Origin: Setophaga petechia
Lineage: Eukaryota; Chordata; Aves; Passeriformes; Parulidae
Direction of reading: 5' to 3'
DNA length: 64,000 nucleotides
Assembly (NCBI GenBank): GCA_024362935.1
Contig: JANCRA010000017.1
Coordinates: 18,193,001 to 18,257,000, forward strand
Shown piece by piece: positions 13,048 to 26,035 of the stretch. A program made the position numbers and the translations under genes. Under the pieces are notes generated by a model. That model had not been told where the DNA came from. It saw only the letters and a program-made list of their open reading frames with translations, and made no database searches. The number at the start of each line of letters is the position of its first letter. The stretch's first letter is position 1.

Positions 13048-13713
13048 ATATGCAGATATATAGATATACAGATGTATAGATATGTATAGATATATAGATA
13101 AGATATATAGATATATAGATAGATACATAGGGAGATACATAGATAGATATATGGATATATAGATATATAAATATATAGATATATAGATAGATATATCGAT
13201 AGATGCATGGATAGATAGATATATGGATATACAGATATATAAATATATAGATATATAGATAAGATATATAGATATATAGATATAAAGATAGATGATAGAT
13301 AGATAGATAGATAGATAGATTAGATAGATAGATAGATATAGATAGATAGATAGATAGATAGATAGATGGATATAGAGATATATAAATATATAGATATATA
13401 GATAAGATATATAGATATATAGATACAAAGATAGATGATAGATAGATAGATAGATAGATGGATATAGAGATATATAAATATATAGATATATAGATAAGAT
13501 ATATAGATATATAGATATAAAGATAGATGATAGATAGATAGATAGATAGATATACAGATATATAAATATATAGATATATAGATAAGATATATAGATATAT
13601 AGCTATAAAGATAGATGATAGATAGATAGATAGATAGATAGATGGATATACAGATATATAAATATATAGATATATAGATAAGATATATAGATATATAGAT
13701 ATAAAGATAGATT

Positions 13714-13744
<31 letters not shown>

Positions 13745-13808
13745 TACAGATATATAAATATATAGATATATAGATAAGATATATAGATATATAGATATAA
13801 AGATAGAT

Positions 13809-13857
<49 letters not shown>

Positions 13858-13952
13858 TTATATGGATATATGGATAGATAGATAGATAGATGATAGATAG
13901 ACATATAGACATACATATAGATGATATGGATATCGATATATACATATATACA
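13048..13952 (+). repeat. GATA/TATAGA microsatellite with higher-order structure
   Basis: About 900 bp of interrupted (GATA)n mixed with ATATAG and ATATAA words. A landmark GATAAGATATATAG recurs at 13097, 13258, 13401, 13493, 13581, 13677 and 13773. The last four steps are 88-96 bp and all are multiples of four, so a larger unit (GATA run, then ATACAGATATATAAATATAT, then ATAAGATATATAG) has itself been duplicated. GATA-type repeats are common in vertebrate genomes, including snake and bird sex chromosomes, but presence alone says nothing about chromosome identity. Confidence 0.95.
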
Positions 13953-14746
13953 TAGCAAAAGGCAATCTGTGTGTGTATTCAAATATTTCCATCTTTTCAC
14001 AATCAGGCTTCTCCAAGTCCTGACCACTTTATTACATCTAATTCATTGTTTAGAACTTCATTATCCCCAGACAGGACCTAATGTAAAACAAGGTTCATCA
14101 ACCCTCAGTGTGTTACCAAAGAGGCTCATACCAGGTGTTACAGACAGTTATGGGAGGGAGGAAAATTGAAATTTGTGTTTTGTGGGGAAACCTTCATTGC
14201 ATCCTCTAAAGACATTTCAAAGGGCTAATTTGTGTAAAAAAATGAGAACTCAGGTCCTGCACTGAATGCTGGAAGACTCTGAGGAAGCAGAGGCATGGAG
14301 CATGTGAAGGACAGAAAAAAGAAAAGGCAGCTCCTAAATATTTGTGGAAATGCTTCCATGGTTCACAGCCCAGAGCAGCTCTGGCCACAGCCCAGGCTGT
14401 TTCTGAGGATCTGAATCAGAGTCAACACTGCACCCACCATCCTTCTGCTCTTCCACCAGCCTGGAACCAAGCAGAATTCCTCTTTTATGAGCCTGACTTT
14501 ACAATGCAACTCTTGTTGATTGAGGGTTTTGAGTTCTAATGAAAACTGTAGGCATACAAAAAAACCCCAAAAAAACCACATCCCCTATTCCCTCACAACA
14601 ACATTTGCCCCTTGCTACACAGTGAGAGCACAAGGCCAAGAATATTCCAAAGGCAGAAAAGACAGGCAGAAAATTGCCACCCACTGGCTAAAACACAATG
14701 CACTGCAATGCCCTCAAAATATTAGATATTTAATATAATATAATAA

Positions 14747-14768
14747 TTTTCATATATATATATGAAAA
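14747..14768. repeat. 22-bp perfect AT palindrome
   Basis: TTTTC and GAAAA flank a 12-bp alternating AT run, making a 22-bp self-complementary sequence. It could extrude as a cruciform. Short (AT)n tracts produce such palindromes by chance fairly often. Confidence 0.8.
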
Positions 14769-16745
14769 GAATAGCACTCATATTTACATAAACCTCTATC
14801 TATATGAACCCACAAAAACGTACAGCCCTATAAATACATGCACAAACATTTTTTCAGACAAGAAGAACATCCCATGCTGTGCAACAAAAACAAAATGGGA
14901 GAATCAAGTAAACACCCCCTGAGGTGTCACTTTGTGCCTTCCCTCCCATCCCCTGTTCCCAGCAGAGTGACCTATTGCTCCAGACACCATAAAAATTGAA
15001 AGATACAACCATGGGAAACAAAAGCACTCCCTGTCTGATCTTCTGCTTCTAACACACAGGATTCATGCATTTTAAAAAGCAGAATTAATACAAATCAGTG
15101 TGTTGGAACTGGGGCTGCCTTTTTAAGCTCGAGTTCGTGTGATTCAAAGCTGACCTTCAGGATTTCACATTCTGCATTTCCACCCTGGATCTTATCTCAA
15201 GGAAAGGACATCTCTCCTCAGCAGAGCACTGGATCAAACTGGAGCCAAGAAGAATGCCTGTTTACTCAAACTGCTGCAAGATTTTTAATTACATTTAATT
15301 CATTTTTATGGAAATGCATGGAACAATGCAGCCTAAAAAAAATGGGACTTCAAACTGCTTTGTGCACTTTGTATTAAAGGGCTTCCTCTATGGCTCAAGA
15401 ACAGTGGGAGGCTTTATTTTATAAGGCTTCTTAGAGAGTAATTAAAATACTTCTTGTCACTACTTTTATCTTTCCTAACTGCTCAAAGTAATTAAATAAA
15501 GACACCGAGTTGTTGGTGTAAACCTTTTTAACATTCAGCCATGTGCCTTTCCCAAAAGCCATGCACAAACTCCTTTTTCCCTTAGATTGGCCTAAAAGCT
15601 CTTCAGAGCAATGTGTTTTGGGTTTTTCCCCCTTAAATTATTATTATAAAAGCACTAAGTTACACAACCATTCCTTCTGAGCTCCCCACATTTAGGCATA
15701 TTTTAAAAGCATTAGCAATCATGAATTATACCTAATTTCATATAACAAAATTCATATATTGCTTGATTGACCTGCTCCCAGAATTGGCCAGCCCCTGAAA
15801 AGAAGTTGTTTTTTGACACCAAGAGTGTGTAATTGAATTTGTCCCATAATATTTTAATATTTTGCCTTATTTTCTTTTAATTAAGAAACAAGTAACATCA
15901 GGCTTCCATTTATTTACTGAGTGCCCAAGCACCCAGAGTTAAATTAATGGGGTAAGAAGAAAAGAATGATCTTGTGTAGGGAGGGAAGTCAGCTGTAATT
16001 CCTACTGTCCAATAAGGATTCACTATGGGATTTCTATTTTCCTTAAAAAACCCAAAACTTACAGAGCTCTGAACATTCTGGCCTTGACAGAGTGGAAATC
16101 TTTATTCAAATCATTTTTCTAGAAGTGCTCAATAACTTCTGAGGTTGAAACATTTAATGATGTGGTTATCAATATTAGTTAGGGGATAAACTAAAGGGAA
16201 AAGGTCAAAAAGCTCAGAAAAGGTCAAGAAACTCCTTTGACTGTTGTGGAATGAAAAATTCCTACTTTATTTTATTATAAGCTTGTTTTAGTTGAATTTA
16301 TTAGATTTTATAGCACAATCAAAGAGAAGATAAAGCATTATCAAAATTACTGCTGCTGCCATCTTTTAATCAAAGATTTTCTCTTACTCACCTGAAACTT
16401 CAGCCTTTCACTCTGGGAATATTTGAATTACTGAGTTTGTCCTACCTGGAATGAAGAAAAATACTGGGAGCTCATCCTTGCCATGGTCCTTTGCATGGCT
16501 CTGCCCAAAAGTCAGGCAGGAGAAATGCAGGTGGCATTTGGATCCTGCAGAGGGCACGGAGTTATCTGCAGATTAATGCACCAGGCACGGTGGAGCTGGC
16601 ACCTGAGATTTATGGAGTAAGTTTAATAAAGATACACTCTGCCTTTAAATGCTCCTGGACACTGCTTCCCTGCTCCTCTCTCTGCTTTTCCAACAAGTAC
16701 AGGTTGATGATTATTTGAAACTGATGCATCTCTCTGAAAAATAAC

Positions 16746-16856
16746 AAAAAAAAAAAAAAGAATAAAAAAAGCTATAGCTATAGATAGATATAGATATAGA
16801 TATTATAGACATAATAGATAGATATAGATATTATAGATATAATAGATATAGATACA
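16746..16856 (+). repeat. A-run plus TAGATA-type microsatellite
   Basis: Fourteen A, then an A-rich linker, then imperfect GATATA/TAGATA words (16770-16856) including two AGATATTATAGA blocks. This may be a degenerate poly-A-seeded microsatellite. No retroelement body is recognisable on either side. Confidence 0.85.
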
Positions 16857-18108
16857 ATTAAAAATAAAAACAAAGCCAATTTTGTTGTTCTCAATGCACC
16901 CATTCTTCTCTCTAAATACAGATCTTATTTCCCAACTCAAAATGCCTTTGTTCAACATTTCATCAAAGTGTGATTTTGACAAAGCCAAGGAAACTGCTTC
17001 CATCAAATACTTTTCTAATCATGTCTGGTTTGTTCTATTTCATGTTTCTTCCACAACAACTCATCCAGTGTTATTGTAATTTCTAATGATGCATTACCCA
17101 GGTAAGCCCATTCCTCCTAAATCATTTTCTGAATAAAACACCCCTATCTAGGGATACTTGGGGTTGAAAAGTCCTTTTCAGTACATTTCTTATTTAATCC
17201 TATAACGTGGCAAGTTGACCACTCCCATTCCAAACCCTTTAAGTCCCCTCACCACGTGGTTGTATTTTACAAACCGAGGCATCAGATCAACTTCCAAGCG
17301 AATCTTTTATCCTTTCTCTCCTCCTGATTATCCTTGACTGCTGAACTCGGATTTTCATTTTGTTGTAAGTAAGCATTTGCAAAGGACAAATCACTCAGGA
17401 AATGTAAGGAGATGATAAACAAGGGGCAGTGTCAGTTCTAACAAAAGCAGAGGGGAAGGCAGAAGAGCTCCTGCAAAGCTTCCCTGGTACCTGGTGACAA
17501 GTGAGGAACATTTTATGGCTCTCAGAAATTGATGTAGGATTTGAACCCTGTATTTTTTAAAATTTTTTTGACCACAGTAAAACCTTCCAGGCTGGTTTTC
17601 CTCTTCTTTTCTAAGTGATGAGTGCATAATGAATATCTTTCAGAGCACTTGGAAGAAAACTACCCTTGCAGACATCAGCAAATTGTCCTTTCCAACCCAG
17701 AATCTGCATAAAGCCTTTCCTGTTGCCTTTGTGATTTAGGGAGTTATGGTACTTTCTATAAAAAGACTGAAAATTATTGTTTTTATTAAACTATATTGAA
17801 CTTGCCAATTAAATGATTTATTTTATTCAGTGTTATGAAAATGACAAGATTTTGTTAAGTGTAACATATCTGAAAAGCAGCTTTGCCAGAGTTTTACATT
17901 TTTAATTTAATTTTTAAGTTTTAATTTTTTTTTTTAGATAATTTACATGGAATCCTATTTACTTTTAACTTGTCAATGCTCCTCTCTTTAATGAAGTCAC
18001 TACTTTCAAATATCAGGAACATTTTTATCAAAACATACAGAAAATAATAAAGCCTGATGTATTTCTGAGTATGATATCAACCAGCAAGAATTTATTATTC
18101 CTTCTCTG

Positions 18109-18142
18109 AAATTTAGAATTTACCTGTGTAAATTCTAAATTT
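18109..18142. repeat. 15-bp-stem AT hairpin with CTGT loop
   Basis: The left arm AAATTTAGAATTTAC and right arm GTAAATTCTAAATTT are exact reverse complements separated by CTGT. A second, overlapping 8-bp hairpin (AAATTTAC-CTGT-GTAAATTT) follows at about 18137-18156. The pair looks like local tandem duplication of a hairpin unit. Function unknown. Confidence 0.85.
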
Positions 18143-20086
18143 ACCTGTGTAAATTTACCTTAGATTTACCTGTGCATAATCTGGTTAATTTTTCTTTTAT
18201 TTGCTAATTACAACGTTATTTTCTAGAATCTGACATATTTGATTTTTAATGTAGATGAAAAAATGGGTGGTTTATTTTACATCAGGTACACGTGATGTAT
18301 TTGACTGGCTTGTCTAGGCTGTGTTTTGGTTCAGTTTATTTTTTTAAAGTAAAATGGCATTTTGAAAACTAATAAATGTGATCAAATTTGAGGTGCATAA
18401 TCATGTCTAAAAACCCCTCAGTGCCACATTAACATCTTAGAAATCCATAAAATGCTTTTTTAGATCTTAAGAGAGAAATTCCATTTTAATCAATGATTGT
18501 ATAACCTAAAAGAGAGATGGAGGGGAAGAGATTCCCTTCTCCTAAGATCTCTCAAGCTGCACTTTTCTCTTCCAGTTTCAACTTCCTATTTCTTAGTTTT
18601 TCTACTCAAGCTTTGTCTCTCATGCCACACTATCAGAATTATTGAAATCTGGAAGATCCTCAGTCATTAAAACTGTCTGAATGTGTCAGAGGACAGAGGA
18701 GAAGGGAACAAAGATCAGAGTGGATGAGAAAAATTTTATACAAAATTTTAAGATTTATGGTATGAAGTCTTGTAATAATATTTTATATTGCATTATTACT
18801 TTGAATTTTCCTTTATATAGCTTTAACTCCTGCTTTTGCTAAAAGTCCAAAATTGGGAGGGAAACTCTGTTGGCCAAATCATTCATTATCTACCAAACCC
18901 AGCAATTAACAGGAGTAATTATTTCCCTGCTGAATGCTTTAAGTAGGAGGGGAACATATGGAGCTGGTATCTCCTATTTCAAATATTGATCCATTCACTG
19001 AGCCTATCTATAAGCAAATAGTTATGCAGAAATATAAGCATGATCTATATATCAGCTGTAATTCCTCCAGAAAATGCAAGATATATTCCTTTGCAAAAAG
19101 GCAAGAACATAATCAGACATAAAATTCAAGCCCTTGTGTCATTGCTGCAAAGCAATGAGACTTTAGAGAAAACAAACCTGAGGAGTTATCAAAACTGCTC
19201 TTTATATTTTCCTGCAGGGTATTTCATGTCAGCCATGAGTTCTTATTAAAAATCACTTTTAAAATTATTATATTTGAGTATTCGCTTATAATTTATCATC
19301 TTGTTCATGGAGATGCATGATTAATGAAAGGAAACTGAAAGGTAATTGAAAAGTACTAATAAAATTTTATATATTGGATCTGTTATTTTTAATTTTCCAG
19401 AGGATCATCAGAAAGCCCCTTATCACTTAAATGGAGTCTCTTTAAATGACCACAAGATGAATATTATGGGCTTCAACCTCTATCAGAGATTTCAAAAGGA
19501 GCAGGGCCTTACATATGTACAAGTCCTGTCAAGTATCTTTTCTGCTGCTGTCTTTTGCCCAAGAGAGCCTTTTATTTGATCTCAGTCTTTCCTTCAATGC
19601 AAGATTAAAACCCAAAACCCCTTTTTATGTGAACTGCAATACCTGGCTCATTTAGCATGAAAAACCAAAAGGATTTGCAAGCAGCTCTGTTGATCTTTTA
19701 AAGCAAATTAACTTTTTTTGTTAGTGTCCATTTGTACCAGGTAATTTTACTCAGACAAATCAATCCTGTCTCTTTTTCCTGTGGAAATCTTGCACATACC
19801 TCTCAGAGGGGATACATGAAAGCAGGAGAGATGTTAATCTGTACCAAACATTATTTCCAAACATTATTAAACATATTGATGCTGCCCTGTATCAAACATT
19901 ATTTTCAACCTGAATGGCTGGAAGAAGCCTTTGGAGGCTCTACAAAAATAACACTCCTGTGTTTTTAATTTCTCAACAGTGGTTGCCTTCAGGAATCCAA
20001 AATCCTCAACAGGTCACAAGTGATGGCTGGGGAGGAAAAGCAGAGATGAGCAGCTGGCCCACTGATATTCAAATCTGATCAAAGGG

Positions 20087-20741
20087 TGCTCTGTGCCAAA
20101 GGGAAGAGATCCAGAAGAAAGTGTGACACAGGGGAAGGATCCAGAACAAAATGTGCCATAGGAAAAAGGGTCCAGAACAAAGTGTGACACAGGAAAAGGA
20201 TCCAGAACAAAATGTGCCATAGGAAAAAGGGTCCAGAACAAAGTGTGCTACGGGGAAAGGATCCAGAGCAAAGTGTGACACAGGGAAAGGGTCCAGAACA
20301 AAATGTGCTCTGGGGAAAGGGGTGCAGAACAAAGTGTGTCACTGGGAAACGGATCCAGAACAAAGTGTGCCATAGGAAAAGGGATCCAGAAAAAAATGTG
20401 CTATAGGGAAAGGATCCAGAACAAAATGTGCCACAGGAAAAGGATCCAGAACAAAATGTGCCATAGGAACAGGGTTCCAGAACAAAGTGTGTCACTGGGA
20501 AACGGATCCAGAACAAAATGTTCCACAGGAAAAGGATCCAGACAAAAGTGTGCCATAGGAAAAGGATCCATAATAAAATGTGCCTCAGGAAAAGGGATCC
20601 AGAACAAAGTGTGCCATAGGAACAGGGATCCAGAACAAAATGTGCCACAGGAAAAGGATCCAGACAAAAGTGTGCCATAGGGAAAGGCTCCAGAACAGTG
20701 TGCTACAGGGAAAGGCTCCAGACCAAAGTGTGCCACGGGTT
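20087..20741 (+). repeat. 30-bp minisatellite
   Basis: About 21 copies of a unit close to AAAGGATCCAGAACAAAATG plus TGCCACAGGA. Variants are GTGCCATAGG, GTGACACAGG and GTGTCACTGG. Each unit carries GGATCC or a one-base variant. Because the unit is 30 bp, each copy is ten codons in any frame. Several frames on both strands therefore remain open (minus 20079-20678, 199 codons; minus 20401-20757, 118 codons; plus 20303-20680, 125 codons). Insertions and deletions of one base shift the frames along the array. Confidence 0.95.
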
Positions 20742-21974
20742 CCACTTTGAAACACACATCAAACCCTGCCTGGCCCCAAGGGGAGCTGCTTCATTGCAGC
20801 TTCAAGCACAAGGACCATTTGCATTCTGAGCCATCCACCGTGCTCCATCAAAGCCTTGGGACCTGAATGGTCTGGGATTATCTGTTATCAGTAATTACGT
20901 GTTAATGCTCCAGTCTGAGTCAGAAGCTCCGTGTTTGCTCACAGGAGCAACTTCCCTTAATCTGTGTTGTTCAGAGATATTTTCCTGTAATTGCCAGGCC
21001 AATGACTTTGGTGGACAGACACAGCTCTGGTGTAGGAGCAAATCTGTTCTAATTAGGGCTACAGGGTGGATCAGTGCCTTTTCTCCCCTTTCTGTACATA
21101 CACATTCTATAATTATAGAGATGCTGGGTAAGAATAGCTCAGCGAGCATTGATAAATCCTTCCGTTTATTCCAGCTGAATTATTCCCATTTTAATTTTAG
21201 CATCACCACGTGTGAAGCCTCAATAGCTGAAAAAAACTTTCTTCTGAAACGTTATTTGTCCCATGGTTCTTCTAAAATCTGAGGTCGATCTTTAGAATTA
21301 CCTTCATATTTCCAGGGTTTGAAATGTGCTTTTGTGACTCGTGCAATCAAGATGCAATTTCACACAAGTTACTGCAAACTAATAATGAGGTTCTCAGTGA
21401 TGTGAAGATTCAACTGTCAGTTCAAAGCTTTCATTTCCGAGCTATTCCATTCATTAAGAAAAAAAGAGCACATTTGGAACAATGTTTGTAAGCTGAATGA
21501 TAAAGTATCCTGAGGGATCTGAGCAAAAGCAGTTAACAAAGAGCCCATCTACAGAGGAGCTTGTGCCACGAAGGCACAGCAATGCTGATCTCTAATCCAT
21601 TTTTACTTCCTCAATTAACATCACACAGCTCTACACAGCTGATTATCATTAGATTTCAAAGCACTTTACAACGTCTACTGTCATCAGCCATCAAAAACAC
21701 GACCCTAATTGTTCATTAGTCGTGGCTGTTATGTTTATGTGGTGCCTTGGCAGTGGAATTTTTTTCCCACATAGTACTTGTGGCTACATTTGTCCCTCCT
21801 AATGACACCAGGCAATAAAACATGGTCCTGTATATTATTAAAATAACCAGGGAATGCTTCTGGCCTGAAGCAATTTGAATTATCCCAAATAATTCTCAAG
21901 TTTTCCAGTGATGGTTCCCCAAAGGCCATTCAGGTGCTGCCACCCTGTCTGGGCAGGCAGGGGTTTGGTAAAAG
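20742..21974. other. Gene-less segment with possible conserved non-coding part
   Basis: No gene is visible; a 127-codon frame at 20899-21282 is not recognisable. Positions 21300-21760 are complex, low in simple repeats and contain TAAT motifs. At 21698-21724 a bulged hairpin (CACGA/TCGTG outer stem, CTAAT/ATTAG inner stem) places two TAAT sites in inverted orientation. A regulatory role is only a possibility. Confidence 0.5.
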
Positions 21975-22050
21975 AATCAGAGAAAAAATGAAGTTGGAAA
22001 AGGTTTCTGTGGCCATCAGGTCCAACCTGTGCTCAGGGCTGAGCTGAGAC
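21975..22050 (-). mobile_element. CR1 LINE 3'-end fragment
   Basis: The stretch from AATCAGAGAA through AAGTTGGAAAAGGTTTCTGT to AGGTCCAACC resembles the complement of the 3' untranslated end of CR1 retrotransposons, so the element runs on the minus strand. Only the last part of the element is visible and it is diverged. CR1 copies are usually 5'-truncated, which fits. Confidence 0.65.
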
Positions 22051-25000
22051 AATTGGCCTCAGCACCTGGGAATGAAAAGTTAAGAGTGTATTTTCCATTA
22101 ACCTGATATTGCCTATTTACAAACTGAAAACAGTCTTTTGTCCTTTTAAATAGAAATTGTTCTTTCTGTGAAGGTTTATGTTTTGGTTAAAGGGTAATTT
22201 GGCCACTACTGTTAATCAGGTCCACTCTATTCTCCTCTTCTAAATGAAATGGTAGATGAAAATGAGTTATCAAGAAGATGAGGATTCAAGAGTACATCCT
22301 GAAGAAATTCTTCTAGAACCTTGCTTTGTTTCGCTGTCGTTTTTCCAGGCACACCCTGTTTGTCAGAATTTTTCATTATTCAGGAACCATACAAAGAGCT
22401 GAGTGTTTACAGAATTTAGCAAACACTGAGTTCTGCAGGGTGGGCAGAGGGAGCTCAGCTCCCTTTTCCCATCCCAGGTTCCAGATTGCATAACCTGAGA
22501 GATTCTTACAGAAATTGGGTTACAGAACCTCCCCACATCAAACTCAAACCCTCCCATTCTCACTGCCTCATTCTTTATTTTACACAAAGCAAAGCACCAG
22601 ATGCCTCTCACTGAATTTATCTTACTGATTAAAAAACTCTCTGGAAAGAGGGAACACGAGAGGTTGATCCTATTATATTTTAGGTACCAAACTTGATTCT
22701 CTTGTTTGCTGACTGAGAACTCTAACTATGAACTATTTGATGAGAAGAATATCACTTTCTGCCCCTTTTATCTCCTTTGATTTCCTTGCAAATGCTCTGA
22801 CGTAAAACAATCCACTAATGAGCTAATGAGACATTTGCTAATTAAAAAAAATAATAAAAGAAAAAAGTAATTAAAAGAAAATTTCGGAAGCAAAAGCAAA
22901 CTGAAAATGTAATTTCAGTTGACATCATTTTCCTCCCAAAGGCCCTTTTCTCCCTCTTACTCCTCAGCACTCTGAAATGACAGAATTAAGAGTCCTTTCA
23001 AAAGAGTACTGAAGTTTTAAAGGAAATGGATCTTTCACAATAATTTAAACTTCTAGAACAACACAACAAGAAATCATGAATACGATTAAAAGCATAAAGA
23101 GCACCTGTGGATTTATTTTCTTTTTTTGGTTTCAAGCACCATTTTTATTTTGCAGCATTGATCCTCAAAATAACTCCTGCTACCATGTGGTTCTGAGCTG
23201 AATGAACTCAGATCATCTGCTTTGATTTAAATATTGATTCTTTGTAATGTATGAGAACAGCTGCCTTTTTGAATTCCTTTCCATCCTCCTTATTACCAAA
23301 AACATCATCATTTTATCTCTGGGATTTGGTGCTTAAATAGCATTTCAACTATACCAGCTAATGAACTCAGTCACAAGAGATTCATTGAGGAAAGCACAAT
23401 CCACATTTCCAAACTCTGACTGAACAAAACAGGACATCAGGAAGTTGCTTCAGATTATTTTGGGAAAATTGCTTATCTCTTAACCTGGAGCCAGAGTGTA
23501 TCACTCCATTGATAAAGGAGATGAATAGGTGATAAATGTTCACCTAACCAGAACAATAAACTGGAAAGCACAATTATTTCCATTACAGTCCAAGAAAGAG
23601 CTGATGCATTCAATGGATTAAGAGACAGGATCAGCTTCTCAAGCACTGGGATTCTTCCCAGAAAACACTGAATTATGTGGATAATACTGGAACATCCTCT
23701 TTTCAGCTCAGATTTACATCTTTTGTAAAGGAATAATTTAAATCACGTTGGTGTCCAAGATTCCAGAGCTCAGACACTTCAAACATCTTTGTCCATATGA
23801 AAACTGCAGCTCCACTTTTCTCCTCTCCTACAGGGGAAGGATGGTGGCTCATCCACAGCTCTGCTGAGATATCTTATCTGCATGATGAGATATAAAAATA
23901 AATATTAATTTTAAAAATACAATATATTTGATTTTCTCTGAGAAAAAAGATGAGTGGGTCAGAGACGTCTTTGCCTTTGCTTCACCTACCTTGAAACAAA
24001 ATTCCAATTACTGTTTAATGTATATGATTTTCATATAAACCAGGATGATGACAACAAGACAAAGGTCCCTGTCACTGCTGATTTTCTAAGAGTGTCACCT
24101 CAACCACCTAAATCCCCTTGGCTCATTCTGACACAAATCTGAGAGGGTTTTTCCAAAATGAGAAAAGGTCCAAGTGACTTTCCCTTGCCTGTTCTCTCTC
24201 CAGCCACAGCTTTGTTGTACCTGTGGAAATTTACCTCAGTAAAATGCTCCAGAGGAGTGCTTTATACTCCTATATTTTATAAAATAAAATTATACAATTA
24301 AATTATAAAATTATAAAATAAAATTATAAAATACTCCAGAGGGAGGGCACAAGTGGAAAATGCTGTTGGTATATCAATATATAACTCAGGTGAGATGTTG
24401 CTCTCTGATGTGAATCCCTTCTAACGTGCATCACTCTGGAAGCAACTGAAATGACATTGAAAATTTTAGTTATTTCAGAATAAAAATATCCAAATAGGCA
24501 ATTTCCACTGAAGTTGCTATAGAAACTGTGGGAGTGGGGAAATTAATTCTAGCTCTCTAACAAGAGTCAAGAATAACCACTTTCCATTACATATGCATAA
24601 CCATAAACCTGTGTTAGCTCATATAAAATAATAATTATGAAAATTATTTTTTTTATGGAGAGGATTTTTATTTTTAAGAGAACCATGAGCAAGCAAGACG
24701 AACCAAACTTTGAAAAATACTCTGAGCAGCGAGCCAGTTATCTCACCAAAAATTTTGAAAAACGTAACAGTTTTGAAAAATCTCAGCCTGAAAGCAGAAT
24801 TTTGGCAGCACCTCTGCTTTCCTCCTTTCTCCTGTGCCTGCAGATCCCAGCAAAGATCAGGGTAGATAATCCTGACTTTCCCACACGTGCCACACTCATC
24901 TCAATGCACACATCCCAGAGACCTGAGTAAGCAAGAAATGCATCATAAAACCCTCAAAACACTTGGCAGGAATTCTGTCAGGTGAGATGAGCAGTGCCCC

Positions 25001-26030
25001 ACTCAGATTTGTGATGTTTCAGTGCTGGGGGCTGTGTGGGATGTGGGATGTTTGGAGCAAACCTTGTGCTTTTTATTTTCATTTTCACTTTGCTGCTCGA
25101 GTGCTTTCTCTCTGCAAAGAGGAAAAGGCATCCGCAGGAACTGTCTGCAAATCCTCACAGCTTAATTGCTCTCATCTGGGGACTTGTTATTGTTAAATTT
25201 AATAGACATTGGGGTGGTCTCTGCTGAGACCTTTAATGTGTTCGGGGCTTTGGAGATCTCTGAAGAAAAATTGAACTTATGGAGAGCAAGTCAATGGTCC
25301 AGTGAGTCAGGAAAATCATGCACCTGCTGAAGAACATCTTTCCTCCAATATTGCACCATGGTTTTGGGTCCTAAAAAAGCAGGCATGACAATTTAAACCT
25401 TTTAGTCTTGCTGTGATCATGAGATGATGTCCAGCATGAATTCACCCATTATTCCTTGGGAAAGGAAAAAAAGATTGAGTCTTTTTTTTTTTTTTTTCAG
25501 TTTTATGTATTTCTAATCAACAGATACATTCATTATTAACAGTGTGGGGAGTTCATAAAAAGGAAATAATTCATGCAGCAGGCACACAGCTGAGATTCCT
25601 GCTTACCTTTATGGTACCAATGATTTTCCTATCCATGGGAAGGTATGTCAGAATTTGATGTCATATTTCATCCTTTATAATCTGGATTTCAACACACAAT
25701 TTGGTTTTATAGAATATTAATATGTCCCAAATCAACCCCTAAATATTTAAAAATTAAGGAAAACTCTGGTGTTTCCAGATTGATGGATTGATTTCCAGCC
25801 TAATGAAATGAGGTAAAGTTCAGCTATGCAGTTTTAAAAGTTTATAGCAAAAGTTTTGAGTTTTAGAGTAATAAACGATTCTGCCTGGCAGGAATTATTA
25901 AATGGATCATGCTGTGCTCTGCAGTAAAAAACAAACAAACAAAATACTCATTTTTTTTGTCCTTTTAGCCAAATACTTGGTTTGCTTACGTAGTTGAATA
26001 AAAATAGAATTTAAAAGGTTAAACCAAAAA
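22051..26030. other. Gene-less AT-rich DNA
   Basis: No credible gene. Small items are a TAAT-rich segment at 22786-22850, an AT tract of AAAATTAT words at about 24274-24332, and a T16 run followed by CAG at 25482-25500. Open frames do not exceed about 100 codons and are not recognisable. Confidence 0.65.
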
Positions 26031-26035
26031 GCAAG
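26031..26035 (+). repeat. Target-site duplication, left (GCAAG)
   Basis: GCAAG directly precedes the TG end of the solo LTR and is repeated directly after its CA end at 26573-26577. A 5-bp duplication is typical of ERV-L-like and some other retroviral integrases. Confidence 0.8.

Larger units (their letters stand above)
13953..20086. other. Gene-less AT-rich DNA with small structured motifs
   Basis: No credible gene in about 6 kb. Noted items are a 22-bp perfect AT palindrome at 14747-14768, an A14 run plus GATA-like tract at 16746-16856, and a strong AT hairpin at 18109-18142. A GC-richer patch at about 16480-16700 with a 75-codon frame has no recognisable product. Confidence 0.65.

Noticed and set aside
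13320..14027. 235-codon minus-strand frame rich in Ile, Tyr, Leu and Ser
   Set aside because: It is a direct read-through of the GATA/TATC tetranucleotide array, which lacks stops in this phase. There is no domain, and the overlapping frames are similar.
20079..20678. 199-codon minus-strand frame with ten-residue repeats
   Set aside because: It is produced by the 30-bp minisatellite. Comparable frames exist on the other strand and the frame breaks at small indels.
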